Of a DNA stretch of 64,000 nucleotides, positions 20,317-30,700 are shown in pieces. A program made the position numbers and the translations under genes. The notes beneath the pieces are model-generated. The model saw nothing but the letters and a program-made list of their open reading frames with translations. It had not been told where the DNA came from and ran no database searches. The DNA comes from Spirochaetales bacterium Spiro_07 (GTDB lineage: Bacteria > Spirochaetota > Spirochaetia > Treponematales > Treponemataceae). The stretch lies in assembly GCA_001603145.1 (NCBI GenBank), contig LVBI01000004.1:1-64000 (forward strand), written 5' to 3'. The stretch's first letter is position 1. Each line of letters opens with the position of its first letter.

Positions 20317-22484
20317 AATTATTGAACAATAAATATGCACGCACCGCAATTATCGCTTTGGGAACAACAATATTTGCGGTGCTGTTTCTTGCAATTAACG
20401 TCCTTTCTTACCCCGAAAATAAAGTCTATGACACAATGATGCGCGCAACAGCAGACCGTTCCATGCCTTCAGACGACATAATGATTATTCTGCTTGACCA
20501 GGAAAGCATTGACTGGGCGCAGCAGGAACTCGGCTGGAGCTGGCCGTGGCCTAGAAAGGCTTATGGCGACATTGTGCGCTATCTTGCAGACGGCGGCGCA
20601 AACTCTTGCGCGTTTGATGTTATGTTCACAGAGCCGTCTGTCTATGGCGATGAAGACGATCGCAGCTTCAAAGAAGCATCGGAGCAGTTTACCGGCGTTA
20701 TTCATACAGTCTTTTTAAGCGAGCAATACGGAAACACACAAGACTGGCCTGATGAAGTTGAAACGCCTGTTTTTGAGCTTGAAGGCTTTGACCGCAAAAG
20801 CTTGAAACGTGCCTCGCCTGTTCTGCCTGCGCTGTTTCCGATAAAGGCTTTGCGCGAGACGGCGGGCGGCATCGGTAACATAAGAAGCACGTCTGACAAA
20901 GACGGAATAATCCGCCGGAGCAATTTGTTCTATATAGTAAACGAGCGTGCCGTGCCGTCTTTGGGCATTGAATCTTTGCTTGTGCGCGAAGGCGTGAACG
21001 AGCCGCTGTCTTATGATTCAAAGAGCAAATCAGTTTTGTTCCGCGGCGAGCCTATTCCGGTTGATTCAGAATACAAGCCGCTTCTGCGTTTCCGCGGCGA
21101 GCTTGACAGATACATTCCGTACAGCGCAATGCAGATTCTGCAAAGCTATTACGCCATTCAGAACGGCGAAGAGCCGCTGATTGAGCCTGAAAATTTTGCC
21201 GGAAAATATGTGTTCTTTGGCTTTTATGCTCCGGGGCTTTTCGATGTGTGCGCCACTCCGATATCGACTTTCTATCCAGGGGTCGGCGTTCATATAACGA
21301 CCCTCGACAACTATCTTCAGGGCGATTTCATAAAGCCGTCTTCTTTCTTGTGGAATGTGCTGTTGCTTTTTGCAGCGGCGCTGCTCGGTTCATTCGTTCT
21401 GATGATTACGGAAACTCTGCCTTTTATAAGACGATTCTCGTTAGTTTTTTCTCTGCTGTTTGTGGCGCTGCTTGCGGGTGCAATTTTTGCGATTGCACTG
21501 TCGCTGTTCGTCAACGGCGTTTGGGTTCCGTCTCTTTCGGCAGCGTCTACGCTTGTTTTCAGCTATCTGATTACAGTGCTTGTTGACTATGCTTTTGAAG
21601 GCCGCCAGAAAAAGTACATAAAATCTGCGTTCAAGCAATATCTTAGCCCTGTTGTAATTGACGAGCTTATTGCGCATCCAGACCGGCTCAAGCTCGGCGG
21701 CGAGCGCAAAGAGATAAGTATCTTCTTTTCAGATTTACAGGGTTTTACAAGTATTTCTGAAAAACTGAATCCGGAAGAGCTTACGGCTTTCTTGAACGAT
21801 TATCTTTCAGCCATGTCTGATGTAATCCTTGAGTCAGGCGGAACAATCGACAAATATGAAGGCGATGCGATAATCGCGTTCTGGAATGCGCCGTCAGAAC
21901 AGAAAGACCATGCACGGCGCGCCCTTGAAGCCGCAATGAAATGTCAGCAGCGTCTGCATGAAATGCGCCCCGAACTTTCGCTCCGCGTAAATTCCGGTGT
22001 GTACATGCGCATCGGCTTGAACACAGGCAACGCAGTTGTCGGCAACATGGGTTCGCACAACAGGTTTGACTACACCATGCTCGGCGATTCCGTAAACCTT
22101 GCGGCGCGCCTTGAAGGGCAGAACAAGCAGTTCGGCACTTATACGATGTGCACTGAAGCTATGAAAAACGCTGCCGAAGCGGCCGGAACTGCGGTGCATT
22201 TCCGCGAACTTGCAAGAATTGCTGTTGTTGGCAAAAAAGAAGCCGTGCGCGTTTTTCAGCCGCTCAACACAGAAGAATACACTGCCATGAAAGACATGCT
22301 GCCTATTTTTGATGCGGCGCGCAAGCTTTTCTACGACGGTGCGCTCGAAAAGGCGCTTGACGCTTTCGAGAAAATCCGCAATCAAGACCGTGCGGCGCAA
22401 GCTTATTGCAACAAATGCAAGGCGCTTCTTGCGTCTGACCTTTCAAGCTGGCCGACCGGCGTTTGGGTTGCAACAACCAAATAA
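20313..22484 (+). CDS. CHASE2 domain class III adenylate/guanylate cyclase
   Basis: CHASE2-like N-term, TMs, ISIFFSDLQGFTSISEKL...FDYTMLGDSVNLAARLEG; ATGA overlap with the M48 gene. Confidence 0.93.
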   Translation: MKLLNNKYARTAIIALGTTIFAVLFLAINVLSYPENKVYDTMMRATADRSMPSDDIMIILLDQESIDWAQQELGWSWPWPRKAYGDIVRYLADGGANSCAFDVMFTEPSVYGDEDDRSFKEASEQFTGVIHTVFLSEQYGNTQDWPDEVETPVFELEGFDRKSLKRASPVLPALFPIKALRETAGGIGNIRSTSDKDGIIRRSNLFYIVNERAVPSLGIESLLVREGVNEPLSYDSKSKSVLFRGEPIPVDSEYKPLLRFRGELDRYIPYSAMQILQSYYAIQNGEEPLIEPENFAGKYVFFGFYAPGLFDVCATPISTFYPGVGVHITTLDNYLQGDFIKPSSFLWNVLLLFAAALLGSFVLMITETLPFIRRFSLVFSLLFVALLAGAIFAIALSLFVNGVWVPSLSAASTLVFSYLITVLVDYAFEGRQKKYIKSAFKQYLSPVVIDELIAHPDRLKLGGERKEISIFFSDLQGFTSISEKLNPEELTAFLNDYLSAMSDVILESGGTIDKYEGDAIIAFWNAPSEQKDHARRALEAAMKCQQRLHEMRPELSLRVNSGVYMRIGLNTGNAVVGNMGSHNRFDYTMLGDSVNLAARLEGQNKQFGTYTMCTEAMKNAAEAAGTAVHFRELARIAVVGKKEAVRVFQPLNTEEYTAMKDMLPIFDAARKLFYDGALEKALDAFEKIRNQDRAAQAYCNKCKALLASDLSSWPTGVWVATTK

Positions 22485-22506
22485 CCTGCGCAAAACGCGC
22501 TTTGAT

Positions 22507-22541
22507 AAGCCCGAAAGAACTTCGCTTTCGGGCTTTTTTAT
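22507..22541 (+). terminator. rho-independent terminator
   Basis: AAGCCCGAAAG-aacttcg-CTTTCGGGCTTTTTTA. Confidence 0.85.
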
Positions 22542-22653
22542 TCGGTCTTGAATTTAAAAAAAGCCCTGCATTTAAATGTGGGAATCTATCTTAATGCAAA
22601 TGATTACTTGATATTAAAAAAACTTGATATGAGTTATGGCTTTATAAATATGC

Positions 22654-22986
22654 TCATTTAGATGAGTTCAAATACTTTAGAATAATTTCTTCGATTTGTC
22701 TGTTTACAGATTCCTGCAAATCTCTTTTTAGCCGGAACAGGTTGATTCTATCTGAATCAATGTTGCTGTCTGACGGCATTAGCAGCTCTGCTGGAGATGT
22801 ATGAAGTGCTTCTGCAATTCTAATGATTGACTTGTCGCTGACCCAAGTTCTGCAGCCTTCAATATCATTTATTGTTTGTGCAGAAAGGCCTGTTTCTTCT
22901 GCTAGCTTTTCTTGTGTAAAGGCATATATTTTACGGCGTTTCTTTATATTGGATGATAAACATTTTCTTAGTTCAAGCTGATTCAT
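22654..22986 (-). CDS. XRE-family HTH regulator
   Basis: NIKKRRKIYAFTQEKLAEETGLSAQTINDIEGCRTWVSDKSIIRIAEAL. Confidence 0.9.
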   Translation of the reverse strand: MNQLELRKCLSSNIKKRRKIYAFTQEKLAEETGLSAQTINDIEGCRTWVSDKSIIRIAEALHTSPAELLMPSDSNIDSDRINLFRLKRDLQESVNRQIEEIILKYLNSSK

Positions 22987-23018
22987 GCTACAAATTCTAT
23001 GGTAAAAGTAATAGTTAT

Positions 23019-23034
23019 CAACTTGCTAATATCG
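23019..23034 (+). promoter_or_regulatory. candidate XRE operator 1
   Basis: CAACTTGCTAATATCG; overlaps the predicted -35 (TTGATA, minus strand) of the XRE gene. Confidence 0.45.
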
Positions 23035-23089
23035 TATCACGGTATAACTTATAACGAGCATTTATTGTTGTAAAATATAGGAAATTCAA

Positions 23090-23119
23090 TTGACAACTTG
23101 TTAATACCGATAATAATAT
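23090..23119 (+). promoter_or_regulatory. lipoprotein promoter with overlapping candidate XRE operator 2
   Basis: TTGACA(23090-95)-18-TAATAT(23114-19) containing CAACTTGTTAATACCG (23094-23109), a near copy of operator 1. Confidence 0.5.
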
Positions 23120-23223
23120 ATTGACAATAGCAAGTATTATCTTGCAGATAGATACAACCAAATTTAATAACAAGTATCATCACTAAAAGTCTCAATCTTA
23201 TTCATCATTAAGGAGAAAATGCG

Positions 23224-24390
23224 ATGAAGAATTTTACAAAGGTTGTAGGTTTATTATTGGCTCTTACACTTCTTACCGCTTGCGGTGGCGGTGGAGGCGG
23301 CGGCGGCGGCGGTGGAGGAGCTGCAGGTGGTGGTTCTAGTGCTTCTACCGGAAGAAGCACGTATAGCGGAGATTTTTCTGTTGGCGGAAAAAGCTACAAT
23401 ACGTTTGTTATGGACGGAAACGATGAAAGCGGTAAAATAAGCTTGTGTGGGACAAACGGCTTTTTGGACGGAACATACCAAAAACAAGCAACTAATGCAG
23501 CAGCTGCTATAAATGGCACATTTACTATTACATTTGATAATGGTGAAAGCATAACAATCACACTTTCAAGCTCGAATATTTCATTTTCAAGTGGTTCGAT
23601 AGACGCCAGTGGTTCTGCAACAGTAAATGGTGATGTTGTCGTTACGGAATATATAATAGCAACAGCACTCGACAATGGAATTCAATTTATTATACGGAAA
23701 CCTAATCATCCCTCTTATGCTACAGGATTTGGACAAGTTATCATTGAAGCAACTTTTAAAGCAACTCACTATCCTCCGAACAGGGATTATGTAAGTATTC
23801 TTTATCCCTTTGTTGATGCTGGCCAAAAATTCAACTTTTATTATCAGATAGATTCTGCAACATGGAATTCCGAGGCTTGTGTTAATGGAGATATTGAAAT
23901 AACAGCGAGAAATGGTGTGGGTGCAATCGTTCCAAACGGTTTTAATTACGACACAAGTACTGTTGTGTCGTATTCTGGTGGCAGACCTCATGTTAATGTG
24001 ACAGGCGGAACTGTTCCGACTCCATCGTTGCTCCCTCCTGAAATACAGAATCAGTTTTCAGGTGCGCAGAATGCAGGAATTTGGGTCGGTTTTGTAGCAG
24101 CAAAAACTCCCGAATTGGGTTGGAGTGATTGCAAATGGCTTATGGATTATACAGCATCAAATAATACCTATGCTGATATTAATCCTGATTCAAATTGGAT
24201 TAATATGTTTAATGCTAATTATAAAAATGCATATCAGCAAGGATATCAGTATCTTTCTGCATCATATTATTTTAGATGCAGTCTTAATATTCCTAATTAT
24301 GAGGAACCTATATTAGACATACATGGAAATAACTTTTGGGACACTGGTAAGATTACATGTGCTTATCCTGCTTTAGCAGATATACCGTAA
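23224..24390 (+). CDS. poly-glycine lipoprotein, paralogue A
   Basis: Lipobox LLTAC followed by 12 Gly; AAGGAG RBS. Confidence 0.8.
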   Translation: MKNFTKVVGLLLALTLLTACGGGGGGGGGGGGAAGGGSSASTGRSTYSGDFSVGGKSYNTFVMDGNDESGKISLCGTNGFLDGTYQKQATNAAAAINGTFTITFDNGESITITLSSSNISFSSGSIDASGSATVNGDVVVTEYIIATALDNGIQFIIRKPNHPSYATGFGQVIIEATFKATHYPPNRDYVSILYPFVDAGQKFNFYYQIDSATWNSEACVNGDIEITARNGVGAIVPNGFNYDTSTVVSYSGGRPHVNVTGGTVPTPSLLPPEIQNQFSGAQNAGIWVGFVAAKTPELGWSDCKWLMDYTASNNTYADINPDSNWINMFNANYKNAYQQGYQYLSASYYFRCSLNIPNYEEPILDIHGNNFWDTGKITCAYPALADIP

Positions 24391-24409
24391 TTTTATAAAA
24401 ATTTAATAC

Positions 24410-24443
24410 AAGCTGTCCGAAAAAATCACTTTTCGGACAGCTT
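24410..24443 (+). terminator. hairpin between lipoprotein paralogues
   Basis: AGCTGTCCGAAAA-aatcac-TTTTCGGACAGCT (no long U-tract). Confidence 0.5.
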
Positions 24444-24566
24444 GTCAATATCAATAATATCGTATTGGTAATAGCAGTACTATCTTGCAAATAGATACAA
24501 CCAAATTTAACAATAAGTACCATCACTAAAAGTCTCAATCTTGTTCATCATTAAGGAGAAAATGCG

Positions 24567-25751
24567 ATGAAGAATTTTACAAAGGTTGTAGGTTTATTAT
24601 TGGCTCTTACACTTCTTACCGCTTGCGGTGGAGGAGGCGGCGGCGGTGGTGGTGGCAGTTCATCTGGTACAGCCGCAAATGTTAAAAGCACATACACAGG
24701 AAATTTCACTGTCAATGGTCAAAGCTATAATACACTTGTTATGGAAGGTACCACAGAAAGCGGTACTGCAACTTTTGCAGGCAGCAGTGGTTCTTTGACA
24801 GGAAGCTATTCAAAAACAACTTCTGCTTCTGCAATGCATTCCCGTGCAGCTTTTGACGGTTCATATACCATAACATATGATGCTGTTGGCAATGTTGTTA
24901 TGGTTTTTACAGGTGATTCACTTGCTCTTAATGATGGCAGTGGTGCTACTGCAAGTGGTTCAGGAAATGTGAGCACAGACGTTTTTGTTGCTCCTCATGT
25001 AATTGCAACTGCCCAAGCCAATGGGATTCAGTTTGTTGTCTTAAAGCCGACCGACAGTTCGTTTGCAACTGGAATTGAAGAGATTAAAATACAAGATAAC
25101 ACTGACAATTATGTATGGGTACAGATATGGAATCCTGGAAACAGCAGTAGCTATTCATTATTATGGCCTCTTTGTTCGTCAGGGAAAAATTATAAATTTG
25201 AAGTTACTATCAGACCTATGCATACTGACAATGTCCACATGGGAACAAGTTATTTTGAAAATATAGAAATAACAGCAAAAGGTGGTATTGGAAATCTTGA
25301 TTTCAACAAAGTTCCCGGCTTGTTAACTACAACACCAACTCTTGCTTATTCTTCCGGTACTATAACTTTTAACTGCCCTAGTTTTAATATTACACCTGCC
25401 CTTCCTTCTGGAGTCGCTGCCACCCACTCTTATGTGCTGTTTAATTCTCTGGATGATAATACTTTTACTTCCCATATTTCATCTGCACCGGCAAATCCTT
25501 GGAATTCAAAATTCCGTCATATTGGAATGCATCAGTCAACCACAATGGAATTCAACTTTACTCTTACGGAATCAAGTCAATGGGATTATAATCCAATTGA
25601 AAATGCAATACGAGTAATTAGGGATGACGAAGTAAAATTTTTCTTTGGAGGTATAGGCTGCAAGCTAAGTGTTACAGGGGCATCTTCTTCTGCAAACGAT
25701 GTCAGATGGTATTCGAATCCTCTGAGCAGCAATGTTGTAGCTCTGCCGTAA
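24567..25751 (+). CDS. poly-glycine lipoprotein, paralogue B
   Basis: Signal peptide identical to paralogue A (MKNFTKVVGLLLALTLLTAC) followed by 10 Gly; same domain order, diverged mature part. Confidence 0.8.
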   Translation: MKNFTKVVGLLLALTLLTACGGGGGGGGGGSSSGTAANVKSTYTGNFTVNGQSYNTLVMEGTTESGTATFAGSSGSLTGSYSKTTSASAMHSRAAFDGSYTITYDAVGNVVMVFTGDSLALNDGSGATASGSGNVSTDVFVAPHVIATAQANGIQFVVLKPTDSSFATGIEEIKIQDNTDNYVWVQIWNPGNSSSYSLLWPLCSSGKNYKFEVTIRPMHTDNVHMGTSYFENIEITAKGGIGNLDFNKVPGLLTTTPTLAYSSGTITFNCPSFNITPALPSGVAATHSYVLFNSLDDNTFTSHISSAPANPWNSKFRHIGMHQSTTMEFNFTLTESSQWDYNPIENAIRVIRDDEVKFFFGGIGCKLSVTGASSSANDVRWYSNPLSSNVVALP

Positions 25752-25792
25752 TAATAGGTATATTAATTACATTTGTTTGCAAGTCTATTTGC

Positions 25793-25829
25793 AAGCCCGG
25801 TTTCTGTTTTGAAGCCGGGCTTTTTTTAT
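25793..25829 (+). terminator. rho-independent terminator
   Basis: AAGCCCGG...CCGGGCTTTTTTT. Confidence 0.8.
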
Positions 25830-25944
25830 TCGTGCATGATTATCATTTTCGTTTTTTTCTAAAAGAATTATTCTTTACTTCAAAGAGTTTTTCCCTTAAA
25901 ATTATAAAGTCTGCTTTGACTTAATAAATTAACTGGAGAAAAAA

Positions 25945-27486
25945 ATGTCTGTACAGATTGTAGCAAAAATCGTTGCATTTGTTTTGTACTTGGGTTTTAT
26001 GATTTACATTGGCTTGAGAAGTGCAAAGAACAACAACAGCCCTAAAGATTTCTTTTTGGGCGGCAGAAAGGTCGGTCCGTGGGTAACAGCTTTGAGCGCA
26101 GAAGCTTCTGACTCTTCTGCTTGGCTTTTGATGGGGTTGCCCGGATTGTGCTATTTAGGCGGCATAAAAGAAACAGTCTGGACTTCTTTAGGTCTGATTG
26201 TCGGAACTTATTTGAACTGGCTTTTTGTGGCCAAGCCGCTCCGCAAATGCTCTGTGGCTTTTGACGATGCCATCACGATTCCGAGCTTCTTTTCAAAAAG
26301 ATTCAACGACAAGTCACACGTTCTTACGATAGTGTCTGCTTTCTTTATCGTGTTCTTCTTTACGATTTATACTGCTTCTGGTTTTGTTGCGTGTGCAAAA
26401 CTTTTCCGCTCTGTTTTCGGCTTGAATTATTATGTCGGTCTTATCATCGGTCTTGTGGTCATTTTGACATACACGATTCTTGGCGGCTATCTTGCAGTCT
26501 GCACAACAGACTTTTTGCAGGGCTCGCTGATTTTCATCGCGTTCGTAATTTCTTCGATAATTCTCGTTATCACATTGGGCGGCCCCGGAAACGCAATCGA
26601 TCAAGCTTCTCAGTTCAACGCGCTTGCGCTTGCCGGTCAATTCGGTGAAGAAATCAAGAACGCATTCGCCGGCAACTCAAATTTCAGCTTGTTCAGCGGA
26701 ATTTCTGCATTCTCTTGGTGCTTGGGCTACTTCGGAATGCCGCACATCATCATCAGATTTATGGGCATCCGCTCAAATGATGAAATCAAGAAAGCAAGAC
26801 GCATCGGCACATCTTGGATGGTAATTTCTTATATCGGAACATTCATCATCGGTACGCTTGGCACTGTTTATCTTGCCGGTTCAAACCTTTCTAACCCGGT
26901 TATGCTTTTGACCGGCGGTGCGCAGGAAACAGTTTTCAGCGAAACAATGCTCAAGATGTATCCGGCTTTTATTGCGGGTCTTTTCTTGTGCGCAATTCTC
27001 GCCGCTTCAATGAGTACCGCAGACAGCCAGCTTTTGAGCGCGTCTTCTTCAATCAGCTTTGACATTTACAAAGGAATCATCAACAAAGACGCCGACGAAA
27101 AGAAGGTGCTTCTCATAAGCCGCATTTCTGTTCTTGTGATTGCAATAATCGCATTCGGGCTTTGCCTTTTGCCGAACAACGACTCGATTTTCGGTCTTGT
27201 AAGCTACGCTTGGGCTGGCTTCGGCGCAACGTTTGGCCCGCTTATTCTGCTTTCGCTTTTCTGGAAAAACTGCACGAAAGAAGGCGCAATTTCCGGCATT
27301 ATCGGCGGCGGCATAACTGTTGTTGCTTGGCACAATTTTGCGTGGATGGGCGGAATTTTCAAGCTTTATGAAATCGTTCCGGGCTTCATCGTCTGCCTTT
27401 TGCTCGCTGTTGTTGTCAGCTTGTGCACCAAAAAAGACGAAGAAGTGCTTGCCGCCTTTGACAAATACAAAGCGTTGGCAGACTAA
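25945..27486 (+). CDS. putP: sodium/proline symporter
   Basis: FFLGGRKVGPWVTALSAEASDSSAWLLMGLPG; SMSTADSQLLSASSSISFDIYK; GGAG RBS. Confidence 0.92.
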   Translation: MSVQIVAKIVAFVLYLGFMIYIGLRSAKNNNSPKDFFLGGRKVGPWVTALSAEASDSSAWLLMGLPGLCYLGGIKETVWTSLGLIVGTYLNWLFVAKPLRKCSVAFDDAITIPSFFSKRFNDKSHVLTIVSAFFIVFFFTIYTASGFVACAKLFRSVFGLNYYVGLIIGLVVILTYTILGGYLAVCTTDFLQGSLIFIAFVISSIILVITLGGPGNAIDQASQFNALALAGQFGEEIKNAFAGNSNFSLFSGISAFSWCLGYFGMPHIIIRFMGIRSNDEIKKARRIGTSWMVISYIGTFIIGTLGTVYLAGSNLSNPVMLLTGGAQETVFSETMLKMYPAFIAGLFLCAILAASMSTADSQLLSASSSISFDIYKGIINKDADEKKVLLISRISVLVIAIIAFGLCLLPNNDSIFGLVSYAWAGFGATFGPLILLSLFWKNCTKEGAISGIIGGGITVVAWHNFAWMGGIFKLYEIVPGFIVCLLLAVVVSLCTKKDEEVLAAFDKYKALAD

Positions 27487-27563
27487 CTTATTAGTCTAAA
27501 TATCGTGTCATTGTCGGGCTTCTGCCTGTGGCAGACAAATGGCCCGGCAACTTTTGCACAAAA

Positions 27564-27599
27564 AAAAGCCGCCAGAGGTTGATGCTTCGGCGGCTTTTT
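27564..27599 (+). terminator. rho-independent terminator
   Basis: AAAAAGCCGCC...GGCGGCTTTTT. Confidence 0.85.
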
Positions 27600-27616
27600 C
27601 ATTATTAGTTAGAATT

Positions 27617-27645
27617 TGTCATTGTCGGGCGTGCTCCGGCAATCT
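27617..27645. repeat. dispersed palindromic repeat copy
   Basis: TGTCATTGTCGGGCGTGCTCCGGCAATCT. Confidence 0.5.
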
Positions 27646-27752
27646 CGCTACAAACTAAACAAGTTTTTGCCTGTGAAAACTTGCAGCGGTTCGCCAGAAA
27701 AAGCTTATCCAGAAAAAGCTTGTGTTGTAGATTTAGCTCAATTGCAGCCCCG

Positions 27753-27780
27753 AGATTCCCGCGTCAAGCGCGGGAATGAC
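27753..27780. repeat. dispersed palindromic repeat copy (inverted)
   Basis: AGATTCCCGCGTCAAGCGCGGGAATGAC. Confidence 0.65.
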
Positions 27781-27786
27781 ACGGTT

Positions 27787-30700
27787 TTACTTCAGATTGT
27801 TCAGCAACTTTGAAACGGCGGCGATGATTCCGTCATAATCGAAAATATCGGCGGCGGCCTTTATAGCTTTTATGTGCGCCGAATAAGGTTCTTTCCAGAA
27901 ATATTTTGCAAGCTCGTCGAGCGTGTCTTCAATGGCGATAATATCCGTGTTTTGCGCCCTGTCCAAAATGAATGTGGCCTTGCGCTTCAAAAGCTCGTTG
28001 TCTCCGGCTTCAAGATTATCAAAAATATTCATGTTTTCAACCGAAACAAGATATTCCTTTATGTTGTCTGTCATCTGCGAAAGCTGAAGCAGAAACGCCG
28101 TGATGTTCGTCTGAATATAAGCTGTGTTGACTTGCTTGCCGGCATCCTCCATGCGCAGCGCAAAAGCCGAAAGCTCTTCTGCACCGATGTTTGCCGCCGC
28201 GCCTTTAAGCGCATGCGAATAAACCGCGTAAAGATGCCAGTCCTGCTGGTCAAACGCATATTGAAGTTGCTGAATCTTGTTCGCTGCATCTATAACGAAA
28301 GTCGTAAGAATATCGTGATAAGCGTTCAAATCGTTGCCCGCAAAAGAAAGGCCAATCTTGTAGTTTACGTCTGCTATAAAAGGCTTGTCTTCTACGGCTG
28401 GTTCGCTCGTGCGCTTTTTCTTGAAAATCTTTGTTTCGGGCAGCCACTTCTGCAAAATGGCGTTGAGCTTTTCAGGCTCAATTGGCTTGGCAAGAAAATC
28501 ATTCATGCCTTCAGAAACGAACATTTCGCGCACGCCGCTTATTGCGTTTGCCGTCAGCGCGATTATCGGAATGCTGCCGTTTTCATTGTTCAGACCGCGC
28601 ACAGCATGTGTCGCGTCAACGCCGTCCATTTCCGGCATCATGTGATCCATGAATACAAGGTCGTAGATTGTTTCTTTAATCTTGTTGATTGCCTCAAAGC
28701 CGGACTGCGCCGTATCTGCATCGATGTCGTGGCTCTTTAAAAGACCGGCTGCAACCTTGATGTTCACCGCATTGTCGTCAACAACCAGCACTTTTGCGTC
28801 TGGCGCGCTTACCTTGTAATTGTTTTCTGCAACAAGATTTGCAGACGCTTGCGTTACAAAGCCTAAAGAAAGCACCTGCGCAAGCTGAATGCAGTTTAAC
28901 GGCATCGGCACTATCAAAAGGCTCTTGTCATACTGAAAATCGTTTGAGCCTTCCGCAAGCACGGCGAATTTCGTTTTGAGCTTCTTCTGCTTTGCAGAGA
29001 TGAAAAGCTTTCTGTAATGAATCGAAGATACAAGCACAAAATCGAACAAGCCTTCGCCGTCTTCGCTTTTCTCGTTAAGCATTGCTTCAAATTCGTCCGG
29101 CTCGGCAGTATGAACGTAATTGAGATGCAAATCTTTCAGAATTTCTATGATGTTGTCCGCATAATCCTTGCGCGGCTCGTAAATCAGCACAGATTTTTCC
29201 GTGCTGTCCGAAAGCGCAATCAACGGCTCGTCGCTCTCAACTTCTTGTTCGATTGTGGCCGTAAAGACAGAGCCTTTGCCGTATTCGCTCTGCACCGAAA
29301 TAGTTCCTTCCATCATTTCGCAGAGCTGCTTTGTAATAGAAAGGCCTAAGCCTGTGCCGACAATGTTGCGGTTGCGCTTTGTGTCAACTCGCGAGAAAAG
29401 CTCGAAAAGCTTAGAGAAGTTTTCGTCTTTTATGCCGATGCCCGTATCTGCAATGCGGAAATTGAGCCTTATCGTTCTGCCTTGCACCGAACCGGTAACG
29501 TCAATTCTTACATGGCCTTCGCGCGTATATTTTACGGCATTGCCCAAAATATTGATGAGAATCTGCTTTACGCGGTTTTCGTCGCCGATAAGCTTGTGCG
29601 GCAAATTCGGGTCTATGCGCACAAAGAATGCAAGGCCTTTGCTTGCCGTTCTCATCTTTATAAGCGTAAGCACATCGTTAATAAGCGCGCCCAAATCATA
29701 CTGAACTGGCACAAGGTCGAGCCTGCCCGACTCAATCTTGGAAATATCGAGAATGTCGTCGATTATGCTCAAAAGGCTGCGTGTCGCCGTGTTGATGTCG
29801 TGTGCATATTCTTTGATGAGCGGCGGCAGCTTTTCAAGCAGAATCAGCTCAGACATGCCGAGAATCGCGTTCATCGGCGTTCTTATTTCATGGCTCATGT
29901 TCGCCAAAAAGTTTGATTTTGCCTTTGTAGCCTGAAGCGCGACTTCCTTTGCTTCAATCAAAGAATGGGAAGTTTCGTCTTGAATAATCTGCGCTGCAAA
30001 AATTCTGGCACACGTAGCAAGAATCGCTTCTTCGTCAGATGTAAAAGCCCGCTCTTCGTGGCAGTTGTCGTAGCACATAAAGCCCCAGAACTGGTCTTGA
30101 AACACAAGAGGAATTACAAGCGCCGAAAGAATTTCGAGCGGGCGGTACAAAGTTTCAGATGCCGTAATCGCCGAATAGTTTCCGTTTTTGATGCCTTCAG
30201 TTTCAAGCTTGTGCTTCCAAGAGCGGAGCGTGCCCGTCTTGTCTTCATAAACTTTGGGCAGAGCCGGCGTGTTCAGAAAGGCAATGCGCGGAGACTGCCA
30301 CAATGCGACAAGCTTGCATGAATCGGTTTCACCTTCGGCGCTTGCCCAAGAATTGCGCCAAATATGCACGCGGTCAATGCCGAGCTGCTCGCCGATTTTT
30401 TTCAAACCTGTCTTGAGGCGGTCAAAAAAGCTTATCTGAGAAACTGAAGTGAGTTCCTTCGTTATTTCAGTTACTGTAGAAAGCAGAAAATCTCTTGCGC
30501 CGATTTCCCTGATGCTTTCTTGCTGGAAAATATATGCCAGAATCATGTGGCCGCAAGTGTTTATGATGTTTTCCTGGCTTGGCGAGAAAAGCCGCTCTTT
30601 TCGGCAGTCGCTTACACCGATGTAGCCCCAGTATTCGTTGCCGAGAACAATCTGAATTGTCAACTGAGAAAGCACATGCTGCTCAAGCAGGCTTTCGTAG

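Noticed and set aside
21894-22400. 168-aa minus-strand ORF inside the adenylate cyclase
   Set aside because: Shadow ORF; conserved cyclase domain on the plus strand.
23284-24656. Classical on/off phase variation at the GGN tracts
   Set aside because: The repeat unit is a triplet, so slippage would change tether length, not reading frame; single-base homopolymers there are short.
27874-28740. 288-aa plus-strand ORF antisense to the hybrid kinase
   Set aside because: Basic, Cys/Arg/Phe-rich translation typical of shadow ORFs; opposite frame encodes clear REC/Hpt domains.
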